NCBI RefSeq assembly: GCF_018555435.2
Contig: NZ_JAFEJT020000022.1
Span: forward strand, 1-44,476
Length of the DNA stretch: 44,476 nt
Source of the DNA: Bifidobacterium amazonense
GTDB lineage: Bacteria; Actinomycetota; Actinomycetes; Actinomycetales; Bifidobacteriaceae
Direction: 5' to 3'
This document shows, one piece after another, positions 24,702 to 32,947 of this stretch. Position numbers and translations under genes: made by a program. Each line of letters begins with the position of its first letter. The stretch's first letter is position 1. The notes under the pieces were generated by a model. The model had not been told where the DNA came from. It saw nothing but the letters and a program-made list of their open reading frames with translations, and made no database searches.

Positions 24702-26048
24702 ATGTCAGCAGTCGAAAGCGCAGCCGGCAAGGCACAGGCGCTGGTACGCGACTCGGTCAAAACCGTGATCGCGGCATCCATGGTCGGCACGGCCATCGAA
24801 TTCTACGACTTCTACGCCTACGGCACCGCCGCGGCGAACTACTTCCCGCACATCTTCTTCGACAAGACCGACCCGACCGTCGCGCTGCTCGCCAGCCTGC
24901 TGACGTTCGCCATCGCGTTCATCGCCCGCCCGCTCGGCTCGCTCGTCTTCGGCCACTTCGGCGACCGCATGGGCCGCAAGACCACGCTGGTCGTCTCGCT
25001 GATGACCATGGGCGTCGGCACGTTCCTGATCGGCTGCCTGCCGACCTACGACCAGTGGGGCGTCGCGGCGGTCGCGCTGCTGTGCCTGCTGCGATTCGTG
25101 CAGGGCATCGGCCTCGGCGGCGAATGGTCCGGCGCCGCGCTGGTCGCCACCGAAAACGCGCCCGAGGACAAGCGCGCGCTGTATGGCTCCTTCCCGGAGC
25201 TGGGCGCGCCGATCGGCTTCTTCCTGTCCAACGGCACCTACTTCCTGCTCGAAACGTTCAACGACTCCGACGCGATGCTCGCATGGGGCTGGCGCGTGCC
25301 GTTCCTGCTGTCCGCGGTGCTCGTGATCATCGGCCTTGTCGTGCGAGTCCACATGGAGGAGACCCCGATCTTCCGCATGGCACAGGAGAAAAAGCAGGTC
25401 GTCAAGGCCCCGGTCGTCGAGGTGTTCCGCAAGAGCTGGGTGCAGGTGCTGCAGGCCACGTTCCTCGTCGCCGTCACGTACACGCTGTTCTACACGCTCG
25501 CCACCTGGTCGCTCGCATGGGGCACCAAGGCGCAGGGCGAGGGCGGCGGCGGCCTCGGCTTCACCAACCAGGAATACCTGCTCATGCTCATGATCGCGAT
25601 CTGCGTGTTCGCCGCGTTCATCATCATCTCCTGCGTGAACGCCGACAAGTTCGGCCGCAAGCGCGTGATCATCACCTCGTCCGTGCTGCTCGTCGTGTTC
25701 TCCGCGCTCTTCCCGTTCCTGCTCAACCCGCAGGTCGTCGGCCAGCGCAACTTCCTCGCCAACATGGTGTTCCTGTGCGTCGGCTTCGCGCTCATGGGCA
25801 CCGCGTTCGGCCCGATCGGCGCGTTCCTGCCCGAGCTGTTCGACGCGAACGTGCGCTACTCCGGCTCCGGCATCGGCTACAACCTCGCCGCGATCGTCGG
25901 CGCCGCGTTCGTGCCGACCATCGCCACGTGGCTGTCGTCCCACTGGGGCGTGCACTCCGTGGGCATCTACCTCGGCGTGATGGCCGTGTGCTGCCTCGTC
26001 GCGGTGCTGTCCTGCCATGAAACCAAGAACGTCGACTTCACGAAGTGA
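24702..26048 (+). CDS. MHS-family (metabolite:H+ symporter) MFS transporter
   Basis: 448-residue MFS protein with twelve segments and the MHS hallmark opening SMVGTAIEFYDFYAYGTAAA, then ARPLGSLVFGHFGDRMGRKTTLV and LLRFVQGIGLGGEWSGAALVATENAPEDKRALYGSFPELGAPIGFFLS. Members (ProP, KgtP, ShiA) import organic acids or amino acids with protons. The start at 24702 has AGGAGA; the ATG at 24657 has no ribosome site. The attenuator with isoleucine codons upstream and ilvC downstream suggest a substrate in branched-chain amino acid metabolism, either the amino acids or their keto acids (inference). The last codons and stop lie in a short hairpin that is repeated 197 bp downstream. Confidence 0.87.
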   Translation: MSAVESAAGKAQALVRDSVKTVIAASMVGTAIEFYDFYAYGTAAANYFPHIFFDKTDPTVALLASLLTFAIAFIARPLGSLVFGHFGDRMGRKTTLVVSLMTMGVGTFLIGCLPTYDQWGVAAVALLCLLRFVQGIGLGGEWSGAALVATENAPEDKRALYGSFPELGAPIGFFLSNGTYFLLETFNDSDAMLAWGWRVPFLLSAVLVIIGLVVRVHMEETPIFRMAQEKKQVVKAPVVEVFRKSWVQVLQATFLVAVTYTLFYTLATWSLAWGTKAQGEGGGGLGFTNQEYLLMLMIAICVFAAFIIISCVNADKFGRKRVIITSSVLLVVFSALFPFLLNPQVVGQRNFLANMVFLCVGFALMGTAFGPIGAFLPELFDANVRYSGSGIGYNLAAIVGAAFVPTIATWLSSHWGVHSVGIYLGVMAVCCLVAVLSCHETKNVDFTK

Positions 26049-26247
26049 AGTCTCCGTTCTCGGTTTCCCTACGCGATCGCCTGTCTTGCGATCGCTCGCT
26101 TCGCCTACGGAAGCCCGCTGCTGAGCCGTTAAAGTGACAGTCCTGCGGACTGTCACTAGGCGAAGTGAGCCGCTTGCGGCGAAGGACGAACGAAGTTCGT
26201 CATCCGCTTGACGGCTCAGCCAGAGACGTCGACTTCACGAAGTGAAG
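26029..26247. repeat. 22-bp direct repeat flanking a structured palindromic element
   Basis: The identical 22 bp at 26029-26050 and 26226-26247 include the 3' end and stop of the MHS gene (core CTTCACGAAGTGAAG). Between them, GCTGAGCCGT (26120-26129) and ACGGCTCAGC (26211-26220) close a domain holding AGTGACAGTCC/GGACTGTCACT (26133-26157) and GACGAAC/GTTCGTC (26185-26201); GCGATCGC occurs twice at 26073 and 26088. It may be an intergenic palindromic element or a terminator/RNA structure. Confidence 0.7.
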
Positions 26248-26458
26248 CCGTCTGATTCACGCGAAAATTACCATTCAAACCAAGCATTCAGTATTTGGAC
26301 GTGAGCAATCACGCCAACCCCTGCGGGACTAGAAATGTGACGCAGGAGACAACGGCTTGCCGCGCGGACACAATCCTCAACGCAACAAGTTCCACCATCT
26401 CACCGATTGTCGGGCGTCTTACCAGCGCCCAACGAAACAACATAAAGGAGTGCCTATC
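26248..26458 (+). other. Leader region of the first ilvC
   Basis: A-rich stretch with no gene visible; it ends with ATAAAGGAG before the ilvC start. No leader peptide with repeated Ile, Leu or Val codons was found here. The leader of the second ilvC shares short A/C-rich motifs (ATCCTCA) with it. Confidence 0.4.
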
Positions 26459-27511
26459 ATGGCAGCAACTATCTGGTACGAAAAGGACGCCGATCTCTCC
26501 GTGTTCGATGGCAAGAAGGTCGCCATCCTCGGCTACGGCTCTCAGGGCCATGCCCATGCGCTGAACCTGCGTGATTCGGGTGTCGACGTGGTCGTCGGCC
26601 TGCGTCCGACCTCCAAGTCGGTCGAGTTCGCCAAGGAGCAGGGCCTCGAAGTCAAGTCCGTTCCGGAAGCGGTCGCCGAGGCCGACGTCGTGATGATCCT
26701 GCTGCCTGATCAGTACCAGGCCAAGGTCTACAAGGAGGACGTCGAGCCGAACCTGAAGCCGGGCGCCGCTCTGGCCTTCGCTCACGGTTTCAACATCCAC
26801 TATGGCTATATCAAGCCGTCCGAGGATCATCCGGTGTTCATGGTCGCGCCGAAGGGCCCGGGCCACATCGTGCGTCGTGAGTACGCCGCTGGCCGTGGCG
26901 TCCCGGTCGTCGTGGCCGTCGAGCAGGATCCGGATGGCAAGACCTGGCCGCTGTGCCTCGCCTACGCCAAGGCTCTGGGCGCGCTGCGCGCCGGCGCCAT
27001 CAAGACGACCTTCACCGAGGAGACCGAGACCGATCTGTTCGGCGAGCAGGACGTGCTGATGGGCGGCATCAACCACCTGTGCGACATGGGCTTCGACGTG
27101 CTGACCGAGGCCGGCTACCAGCCGGAGATCGCCTACTTCGAGGTGTTCCACGAGCTGAAGATGCTGGTCGACCTCGCCAACGAGGGTGGTCTGAACAAGG
27201 CCCGTTGGTCCTGCTCCGACACCGCCCAGTACGGCGACTACACCTCCACGGTCATCACCGAGGAGACCAAGAAGCGCATGGAGTACCAGCTCAAGCGCAT
27301 CCAGGACGGCTCCTTCGCCAAGGAGTTCATGGATGATCAGGCCGCCGGCGCCCCGAAGTTCAAGAAGCTGCAGGAGGAGTACTCGCACCCGCACCTCGAG
27401 ACCGTCGGCCCGAAGCTGCGCGCCATGTTCTCCTGGAACAACGGCCCGGCCAAGGATCAGGACGAGGCCGAGTCCTTCAACGGCAAGATCGCTCGTACCC
27501 AGGTTCAGTGA
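26459..27511 (+). CDS. ilvC: Ketol-acid reductoisomerase, copy 1
   Basis: 350-residue class I enzyme (EC 1.1.1.86) of valine, leucine and isoleucine synthesis, converting acetolactate/acetohydroxybutyrate to the dihydroxy acids with NAD(P)H and Mg2+. The Rossmann loop is [25 protein letters not shown]; the KARI domain shows [10 protein letters not shown] and the conserved [17 protein letters not shown] precedes the ATG; an upstream in-frame extension to 26357 is rejected. Length is normal for class I. A second, very similar gene follows 582 bp later. Confidence 0.97.
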   Translation: MAATIWYEKDADLSVFDGKKVAILGYGSQGHAHALNLRDSGVDVVVGLRPTSKSVEFAKEQGLEVKSVPEAVAEADVVMILLPDQYQAKVYKEDVEPNLKPGAALAFAHGFNIHYGYIKPSEDHPVFMVAPKGPGHIVRREYAAGRGVPVVVAVEQDPDGKTWPLCLAYAKALGALRAGAIKTTFTEETETDLFGEQDVLMGGINHLCDMGFDVLTEAGYQPEIAYFEVFHELKMLVDLANEGGLNKARWSCSDTAQYGDYTSTVITEETKKRMEYQLKRIQDGSFAKEFMDDQAAGAPKFKKLQEEYSHPHLETVGPKLRAMFSWNNGPAKDQDEAESFNGKIARTQVQ

Positions 27512-27648
27512 TTGCGCCACGCCACGCCGTTACGCGGGAAGTCCGGTGGACTTCCTGCAGGCGTGGCCTGAGTGAGACGATAGTCGAACGAAGGCGGCAT
27601 TGAGCCTCGCCGCAGGTGAGTCCATCATTGCAAAACGCTGATTCGTAA

Positions 27649-27687
27649 CAGCCGCCGCTCCCGCCCATCCGGGAGCGGCGGCTGTTT
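27649..27687 (+). terminator. Terminator after the first ilvC
   Basis: 14-bp perfect stem CAGCCGCCGCTCCC/GGGAGCGGCGGCTG with an 8-base loop, then TTTGCG. Confidence 0.85.
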
Positions 27688-27698
27688 GCGTATGACGT

Positions 27699-27740
27699 CA
27701 CTATGTACGCGTGATTACGATGTGGACGCGTACATAGTGA
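27699..27740. repeat. Inverted repeat CACTATGTACGCGT (element 1)
   Basis: CACTATGTACGCGT at 27699-27712 and its complement at 27726-27739. Same 14-bp core as element 2 eleven bases downstream. Confidence 0.75.
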
Positions 27741-27750
27741 TGATTCGGTA

Positions 27751-27813
27751 CGTCGAAACGTCACTATGTACGCGTGGACTTGCCGATCACGCGTACATAG
27801 TGACGTTTCGACG
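27751..27813. repeat. 26-bp perfect inverted repeat (element 2)
   Basis: Arms 27751-27776 and 27788-27813 are perfect reverse complements (26 bp), loop GACTTGCCGAT. The arms contain ACGTCACTATGTACGCGTG. Confidence 0.85.
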
Positions 27814-28093
27814 GCCGACGATCGACCGGACTGATGGTTCGGCGATCGGATGACCGGATGTCCACGATTGAGGAGTGACGTGGCTCACGTTGTGGACGAT
27901 GACCGGATGGCGACGGGGTTATCGGTAGGATGGGGAACAGTTTCGAGGACAAAATCCTCACGCTTGAGACCACTCGGGAAACCAATCCCGAACCCCAAAC
28001 GCGCAGAATGTTGCACACAAAGACATCATGCGCAACCACACAACACCGTGTGCCGGCAAACGCTGACGGCACGCAAGTACAAGGAGTGCTTAC
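27814..28093 (+). other. Leader region of the second ilvC
   Basis: No gene is supported here. A -10-like TAGGAT occurs at 27926-27931; the region up to the ATG is A/C-rich and ends with ACAAGGAG. Confidence 0.4.
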
Positions 28094-29146
28094 ATGGCTG
28101 CACAGATCTGGTATGAAAACGACGGCGATCTCTCCGTGTTCGATGGCAAGAAGGTCGCGATCATCGGTTACGGCTCGCAGGGTCACGCGCACGCGCTGAA
28201 CCTGCGTGATTCGGGTGTCGACGTGGTCGTCGGCCTGCGTCCGACCTCCAAGTCGGTCGAGTTCGCCAAGGAGCAGGGCCTCGAAGTCAAGTCCGTTCCG
28301 GAAGCCGCCGCCGAGGCCGACGTCATCATGATTCTCGCGCCGGATCAGTACCAGCGCACCATCTGGGCCAACGACATCGAGCCCAACATCAAGCCGGGCG
28401 CGGCCGTCGCGTTCGCTCACGGTTTCAACATCCACTATGGCTACATCAAGCCGTCCGAGGATCATCCGGTATTCATGGTCGCTCCGAAGGGCCCGGGCCA
28501 CATCGTGCGTCGTGAGTACGCCGCCGGCCGTGGCGTCCCGGTCGTCGTGGCCGTCGAGCAGGATCCGCGCGGCGACGGCTGGGCGCTGACCCTGGCCTAC
28601 GCGAAGGCCCTCGGCGCCCTGCGCGCCGGCGCCATCAAGACCACCTTCAAGGAGGAGACCGAGACCGATCTCTTCGGCGAGCAGAACGTCCTCATGGGCG
28701 GCGTGAACAAGCTCGTCGAGATGGGCTTCGAGGTCCTCACCGACGCCGGCTACCAGCCGGAGATCGCCTACTTCGAGGTCTGCCACGAGCTGAAGATGCT
28801 CGTCGACCTGATGAACGAGGGCGGCCTGAACAAGGCCCGTTGGTCCTGCTCCGACACCGCCCAGTACGGCGACTACACCAACACCGTCATCAACGAGGAC
28901 TGCCGCAAGCGCATGGAATACCACCTGCAGCGCATCCAGGACGGCTCCTTCGCCAAGGAGTTCATCGACGACCAGGATGCCGGCGCCCCGCACTTCAAGG
29001 AGCTGCAGGAGAAGTACTCCAACGAGCGCATCGAGACCGTCGGCCCGAAGCTGCGCGCCATGTTCTCCTGGAACAAGGACGGCGTCAAGGACGCCGACGA
29101 GGCCAACTCCTTCACCGGCAAGATCGCCCGCGCCCAGGTGCAGTGA
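28094..29146 (+). CDS. ilvC: Ketol-acid reductoisomerase, copy 2
   Basis: 350-residue paralogue of the preceding enzyme with the same motifs ([37 protein letters not shown]). It differs at scattered sites ([21 protein letters not shown] versus [21 protein letters not shown]), yet shares a 113-nt block identical with copy 1. It has its own leader and its own terminator, so the two are likely separate units. Bifidobacteria carrying two ilvC genes are known; why is not settled. Confidence 0.96.
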   Translation: MAAQIWYENDGDLSVFDGKKVAIIGYGSQGHAHALNLRDSGVDVVVGLRPTSKSVEFAKEQGLEVKSVPEAAAEADVIMILAPDQYQRTIWANDIEPNIKPGAAVAFAHGFNIHYGYIKPSEDHPVFMVAPKGPGHIVRREYAAGRGVPVVVAVEQDPRGDGWALTLAYAKALGALRAGAIKTTFKEETETDLFGEQNVLMGGVNKLVEMGFEVLTDAGYQPEIAYFEVCHELKMLVDLMNEGGLNKARWSCSDTAQYGDYTNTVINEDCRKRMEYHLQRIQDGSFAKEFIDDQDAGAPHFKELQEKYSNERIETVGPKLRAMFSWNKDGVKDADEANSFTGKIARAQVQ

Positions 29147-29310
29147 GTGACCAGCCGCGAGCCCTCCGCGAGCCTTCGGTGAGTCTTCGGCGAGCCTGAC
29201 GTATATTGAACGGAAGGCGGTCGGCCACGGCGGAATCAAGCCGCGCGTGACCAGCCGATAGATGTGCGGACGGCGTTCGCGCCGTACCGCTTGCCATGCA
29301 CGACATGGCC

Positions 29311-29343
29311 AAGTCGCCGGCCCTTCGGGGTCGGCGACTTTTT
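29311..29343 (+). terminator. Terminator after the second ilvC
   Basis: AAGTCGCCGGCC pairs with GGTCGGCGACTT (one T-G pair) around CTTCGG, then TTT and CG. The remaining bases between 29147 and 29461 hold no gene. Confidence 0.82.
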
Positions 29344-29461
29344 CGTTATGGCGATCCCTTGCATTGGTCGTGCATGGCATCACCGGACTGCCCGTTGCCT
29401 CGCACGCGGCACGATGCCGGAGCCCGGGCAGACACCCGCTGTAGCCTGCGCGGCCGGCCGG

Positions 29462-31489
29462 TCAGCGCAGTGCGAGGCGGAACGGGGGAGCGGGGAGGTC
29501 GCGGCTGTTGAACAAGGGAGCGGGACCCCAGCTGCGCCACGCGTATCGCACGGCGACGGGATCGTTGACTGCGCCCGATCGTAGCATGACGGTGCCGCCG
29601 TGGACCATTGCGTCGACGTCATGCCAGACGCCGTCGACGCCGGCCAGTTCGAAGCCGGATTCCGTCGCGTTGCGATATACGGGATCGTTGCCGGCTGATC
29701 CGCGGGTTCCCGGCGTGGTGCCATCGAATCGCAGCCCGTTCGCATGATCGAACCGCAGGGTGACGACTGCCACCGTGCCGTCTGCCGTCGCGCCATTGAC
29801 GGTTGTATTGCCGACGGTCGTGTCGTCGGCCGGCATGCTGTCGGTCGTTGCACTGCCGGCCTTCGCGCCGCCGACCGTGCGCCCGGCATTCGGGAATACG
29901 CGGTTCGTGAACTCGACATCTGCAAGCTCCGGCCCGTCCGTCGCGATATCGTCGAGGCCGTACACGTTGCGCAACGCGCAGTCGGCGAGACGTTCGCCGG
30001 GCGTGCGTTTGTCGGTCGGGTGGATGTTGTCGAACTCGCCGCAGTCGATCGTCGTGATCGTAAAAACATTCGCGATCGTGCGCATCGCATCCCACTGCGC
30101 CTCGCGGATCACCGGCCAATGCAGGGGGTCGGCGTGCGCCGCGGCCGTGTTCTTGTCGATCCACTGCGGCAGCTGCACGATCAGAAACGGCAGCGGGGCG
30201 ATTTCGCGCGAACGTATGTCGCCCGGCTGCGTTCCGGTCGTCCGTATTCCCGTAGGACCGGTGTTGCAATGACTGGTGTCGTGACGGCCAGCGTTGCAGT
30301 GGCCGGCGTTCCACAGGCCTCGCCATTCGTCGATCATCAGGCCGAGCAGCTCGCGATACGAATCGCAGTGCACCTCGTCTTCCTCGCCTTGATACCAGAG
30401 GAAGCCGGCAAGTCCGTACGGCGCGACGCGCTCGATCATCGTGCCGTACGGTCCGGTCGGCCGGTACTGCGAGGTCGGCGTGACCGGCGGCGGCCACGGA
30501 CATTCGCCGTAGCGTGCGTTGAGCGTGTCCCAGGTGATGTCTGGTTCGGCCGTGCGCGCCGCGCCGATCTGCGCGTTCCACGTGTCGAATCGCGTTTGCC
30601 AGGCGTGCGTTTCGGCTGCGAACTGTTCATCCGTTTTGCCGGCGATCGCCGACTGAAAACGTTCGAGATAGCCGCGTCCGGCCGCGCACGTTTCCAGTGT
30701 GCGGCGGCTCATCCATGCGGTGATCGACGTGCCGCCGATATAGCAGTCGATGATGCCGACCGGCACGCCGGGGCCCAGTTCGGCGCGCAGCCGCCGGGCG
30801 AAGTAGTACGCGACCGCCGACATGGTTCCGCTGGTCGCGGGAGTGCATGCGCACCAGCCGGATTGCGCTTCGAGGGCCGGATCGATGACGCCGGTTTTCG
30901 GGGTGTTGTAGAAGCGCAGCAGCGGGTCGCCGCTGGCCGCGACGGCCTCGTCGGCATGGTTGCTATTGCGCAGTTCGAGTTCCATGTTACTTTGACCGCC
31001 CGCCAGCCAGACTTCGCCGATATGCACGTCCGCGAACGTGATGGTTCTGGGTGCTGTTCCATGGAGTGTTTCACGTGAAACCATGGTCAGGGAGACTTGC
31101 AGCGTGTACGGTCCGCCGGCAGACATCGCCGGCAGTTCGACCAGCCAACGATCCTCCGACGATATCGCTGCGGCATCGTCCGTGCCGCAATCCGCGCAAC
31201 CGACGGTCACGTCCTCGCCGCGTACGATATCGCCGTTTGCGGCCAACAGTTCCACGCGTACGGTCGCGCCGGTCGGCGCGGTGCCGAACACCGGGATCTG
31301 CCGGTCGCGCTGCAGGACCATATGATCACTGAATACCGCGGCGACGTGCAGCTCGCCGTATGTCGTCCGGTCGGCGGTCGTCGCGTGGCTCGCGGATGTG
31401 CGGATATCCGAACCCGGTGCCGGTCCGGTGGTAATGGTCGTGTTTGCGGTTGAGCCGGGTGCCGGCCCGGTGATGATGCGTTCGTTCAT
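29462..31489 (-). CDS. Sialate O-acetylesterase-like (SASA/DUF303) esterase
   Basis: 675-residue SGNH-type carbohydrate esterase of the SASA family, without signal peptide. Features are FSDHMVLQRDRQIPVFGTA near the N-terminus, the block I GGQSNMELELRNS (nucleophile Ser), and LWYQGEEDEVH in the middle; the last quarter is a C-terminal beta domain. The start MNERIITG at 31489 has AAGGACAT before it. The N-terminus repeats ITGPAPGS twice, and two low-complexity inserts (NAGHCNAGRHDTSHCNTG and DDTTVGNTTVNGATADGT) interrupt the fold; such inserts are unusual. It follows the SGNH esterase gene after 32 bp and probably forms one operon with it. Removal of acetyl groups from imported oligosaccharides is the likely role. 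Confidence 0.83.
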   Translation of the reverse strand: MNERIITGPAPGSTANTTITTGPAPGSDIRTSASHATTADRTTYGELHVAAVFSDHMVLQRDRQIPVFGTAPTGATVRVELLAANGDIVRGEDVTVGCADCGTDDAAAISSEDRWLVELPAMSAGGPYTLQVSLTMVSRETLHGTAPRTITFADVHIGEVWLAGGQSNMELELRNSNHADEAVAASGDPLLRFYNTPKTGVIDPALEAQSGWCACTPATSGTMSAVAYYFARRLRAELGPGVPVGIIDCYIGGTSITAWMSRRTLETCAAGRGYLERFQSAIAGKTDEQFAAETHAWQTRFDTWNAQIGAARTAEPDITWDTLNARYGECPWPPPVTPTSQYRPTGPYGTMIERVAPYGLAGFLWYQGEEDEVHCDSYRELLGLMIDEWRGLWNAGHCNAGRHDTSHCNTGPTGIRTTGTQPGDIRSREIAPLPFLIVQLPQWIDKNTAAAHADPLHWPVIREAQWDAMRTIANVFTITTIDCGEFDNIHPTDKRTPGERLADCALRNVYGLDDIATDGPELADVEFTNRVFPNAGRTVGGAKAGSATTDSMPADDTTVGNTTVNGATADGTVAVVTLRFDHANGLRFDGTTPGTRGSAGNDPVYRNATESGFELAGVDGVWHDVDAMVHGGTVMLRSGAVNDPVAVRYAWRSWGPAPLFNSRDLPAPPFRLALR

Positions 31490-31521
31490 GATGGATGTCC
31501 TTGGTCGTTGACGTGGGTTGC

Positions 31522-32748
31522 TCAGCCCTCCCAGATGCCTTCGCCAAGCGACTCGATGAAGGCGGTGAGTTCGCGGGCCATCTCCTCGTGCTCGGCGACG
31601 CGCGGATGACCCGGAGTGGCGGAACCGTTGCGGGAGTAAAGGAAATGGTAGGCCACGGGGGCGTTGCCGTTCGGATGGTCGGTTGCCGAATCCGTTGCGT
31701 CGGACGAGTCCACGCCCAGCTGGCACAGCGCCGCCAGATCCTGCGCCTCGGCGGCCAGATCGGCATTGAACGTGTACACGGCCTCGTCGATCGCCCGGTC
31801 CCACGCCGGATCGTGCCGCAGCACGGTAGTCGTGCAGATGATCGTCGCATGCGGGTACCGCTCGTGCAGCGCCTTCAGGAACCCTACGTACCGTGCGCGC
31901 CAGTGCATCGCCTGCTCGCCGCGGTAGTCCTCCGCCATGAAGTCGACCGGATGCGCGTCGTTCTGTCCGACCGCGACGATCACGACCTGCGGCGTGTACC
32001 GCGAGAAATCCCACGGCTTCGTCGCGCCGAGCGCCGGATTGTATTCGATGCGGTCCCAGATGCTCTCCTGCCCGACGTAATCCGGTCCGTAGAACCAGCC
32101 GATGCCGTCGATCAGCGACGCGCCGCCCTGCGACACGTCGTGCAGCGCCGCGCCGAGATTGCGCGCGGTGATCGCCGCATACGACTGCCACGCATTGCTG
32201 TACGAGCTCAGGTCGACCTCCGGATCGGGCCGGCCGACGTACAGTGCGGCCTCGTTGCGCTCGCCGCACGAGACGGAGTCGCCGAATACTTCGATGCGGC
32301 GGTTTGGTTCAGAGTCGAGCGGCGGCAGGACGCGCGCGCCGGGATCGAGACGGAAGTCGTGCAGTTCGACGTAATGCTCGCCGTCCTGACGTTTGAACAC
32401 CACCGCCTCGTGCTCGATGTCGGGCAGGTTCTCGGCCAGCGTGACCGTGACCGGACCGTATGCGTCGCCGTCGGCGTAGTCGGCGTTGGCGTCCGGGTCG
32501 CTGCAGCCGGACGGGATGCGCACCTTGGCCTGCACTCCGTCGATGATGACGCCGAGGTGCGTATCGCCGTAATTCCAACGGTTGACGAGCGTCGCGGCGA
32601 GCGACGTGCCGGTGAAGCGGAACGCGACCTGCGTGTACGGGTAGACCCAGATCGGTCGGGTTGGGTCGGCGTCGTCGATGCGGCCCATCGTGCGCAGGGC
32701 CGGATCGGCGGGGGAGATGATGACTCGTGCGTCGTTGCTGTCTGTCAT
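31522..32748 (-). CDS. CE2-like SGNH carbohydrate esterase
   Basis: 408-residue protein with an N-terminal beta domain (~residues 1-145, VAFRFTGTSLAATLVNRWNYGDTHLGVIIDG) and a C-terminal SGNH domain: block I IEVFGDSVSCGERN (S158), VIVAVGQNDAHP, and a C-terminal PGHPRVAEH with H381. The Asp two or three residues before the His in most SGNH enzymes is absent, which fits CE2 acetyl esterases that use a Ser-His dyad. No signal peptide. The ATG at 32748 follows AAAGGACA and is preferred to 32766. It is divergent from GH1 and shares an AACCGGTT operator region. CE2 enzymes deacetylate xylo- and manno-oligosaccharides. Confidence 0.82.
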   Translation of the reverse strand: MTDSNDARVIISPADPALRTMGRIDDADPTRPIWVYPYTQVAFRFTGTSLAATLVNRWNYGDTHLGVIIDGVQAKVRIPSGCSDPDANADYADGDAYGPVTVTLAENLPDIEHEAVVFKRQDGEHYVELHDFRLDPGARVLPPLDSEPNRRIEVFGDSVSCGERNEAALYVGRPDPEVDLSSYSNAWQSYAAITARNLGAALHDVSQGGASLIDGIGWFYGPDYVGQESIWDRIEYNPALGATKPWDFSRYTPQVVIVAVGQNDAHPVDFMAEDYRGEQAMHWRARYVGFLKALHERYPHATIICTTTVLRHDPAWDRAIDEAVYTFNADLAAEAQDLAALCQLGVDSSDATDSATDHPNGNAPVAYHFLYSRNGSATPGHPRVAEHEEMARELTAFIESLGEGIWEG

Positions 32749-32839
32749 GGCTGTCCTTTGTGTCATGTCGGTGTCGCGTCGGTTCAGCGACTGGTTCGGG
32801 CCGGTGTGATCGATGTGCGCGACGCGCCGCCGCACAACA

Positions 32840-32855
32840 CCTTAACCGGTTCATA
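32840..32855. promoter_or_regulatory. LacI-type operator between esterase and GH1 genes
   Basis: CCTTAACCGGTTCATA contains the AACCGGTT core. A plus-strand TACACT at 32866-32871 is a possible GH1 -10 box with TTAACC as -35. Confidence 0.6.
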
Positions 32856-32947
32856 AAAAACATGATACACTCATCGTGGACGTAATCAACTACCAGTCGG
32901 TCGCTAATGGAATCGGCCGACGGACCGTCATCAGAAAGGAATCACCG

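Noticed and set aside
26029..26247. Insertion sequence between the direct repeats
   Set aside because: The interval has no reading frame for a transposase and a 22-bp duplication is too long for usual IS target duplication; kept only as a structured repeat.
26248..26458. Second attenuator before the first ilvC
   Set aside because: I found no small frame with repeated Ile, Leu or Val codons and no alternative hairpins ending in a T-run here.
29462..32269. Single 935-residue open frame on the minus strand
   Set aside because: Its first 260 codons are an off-frame reading of the CE2-like esterase gene; the real esterase starts at 31489 with its own ribosome site.
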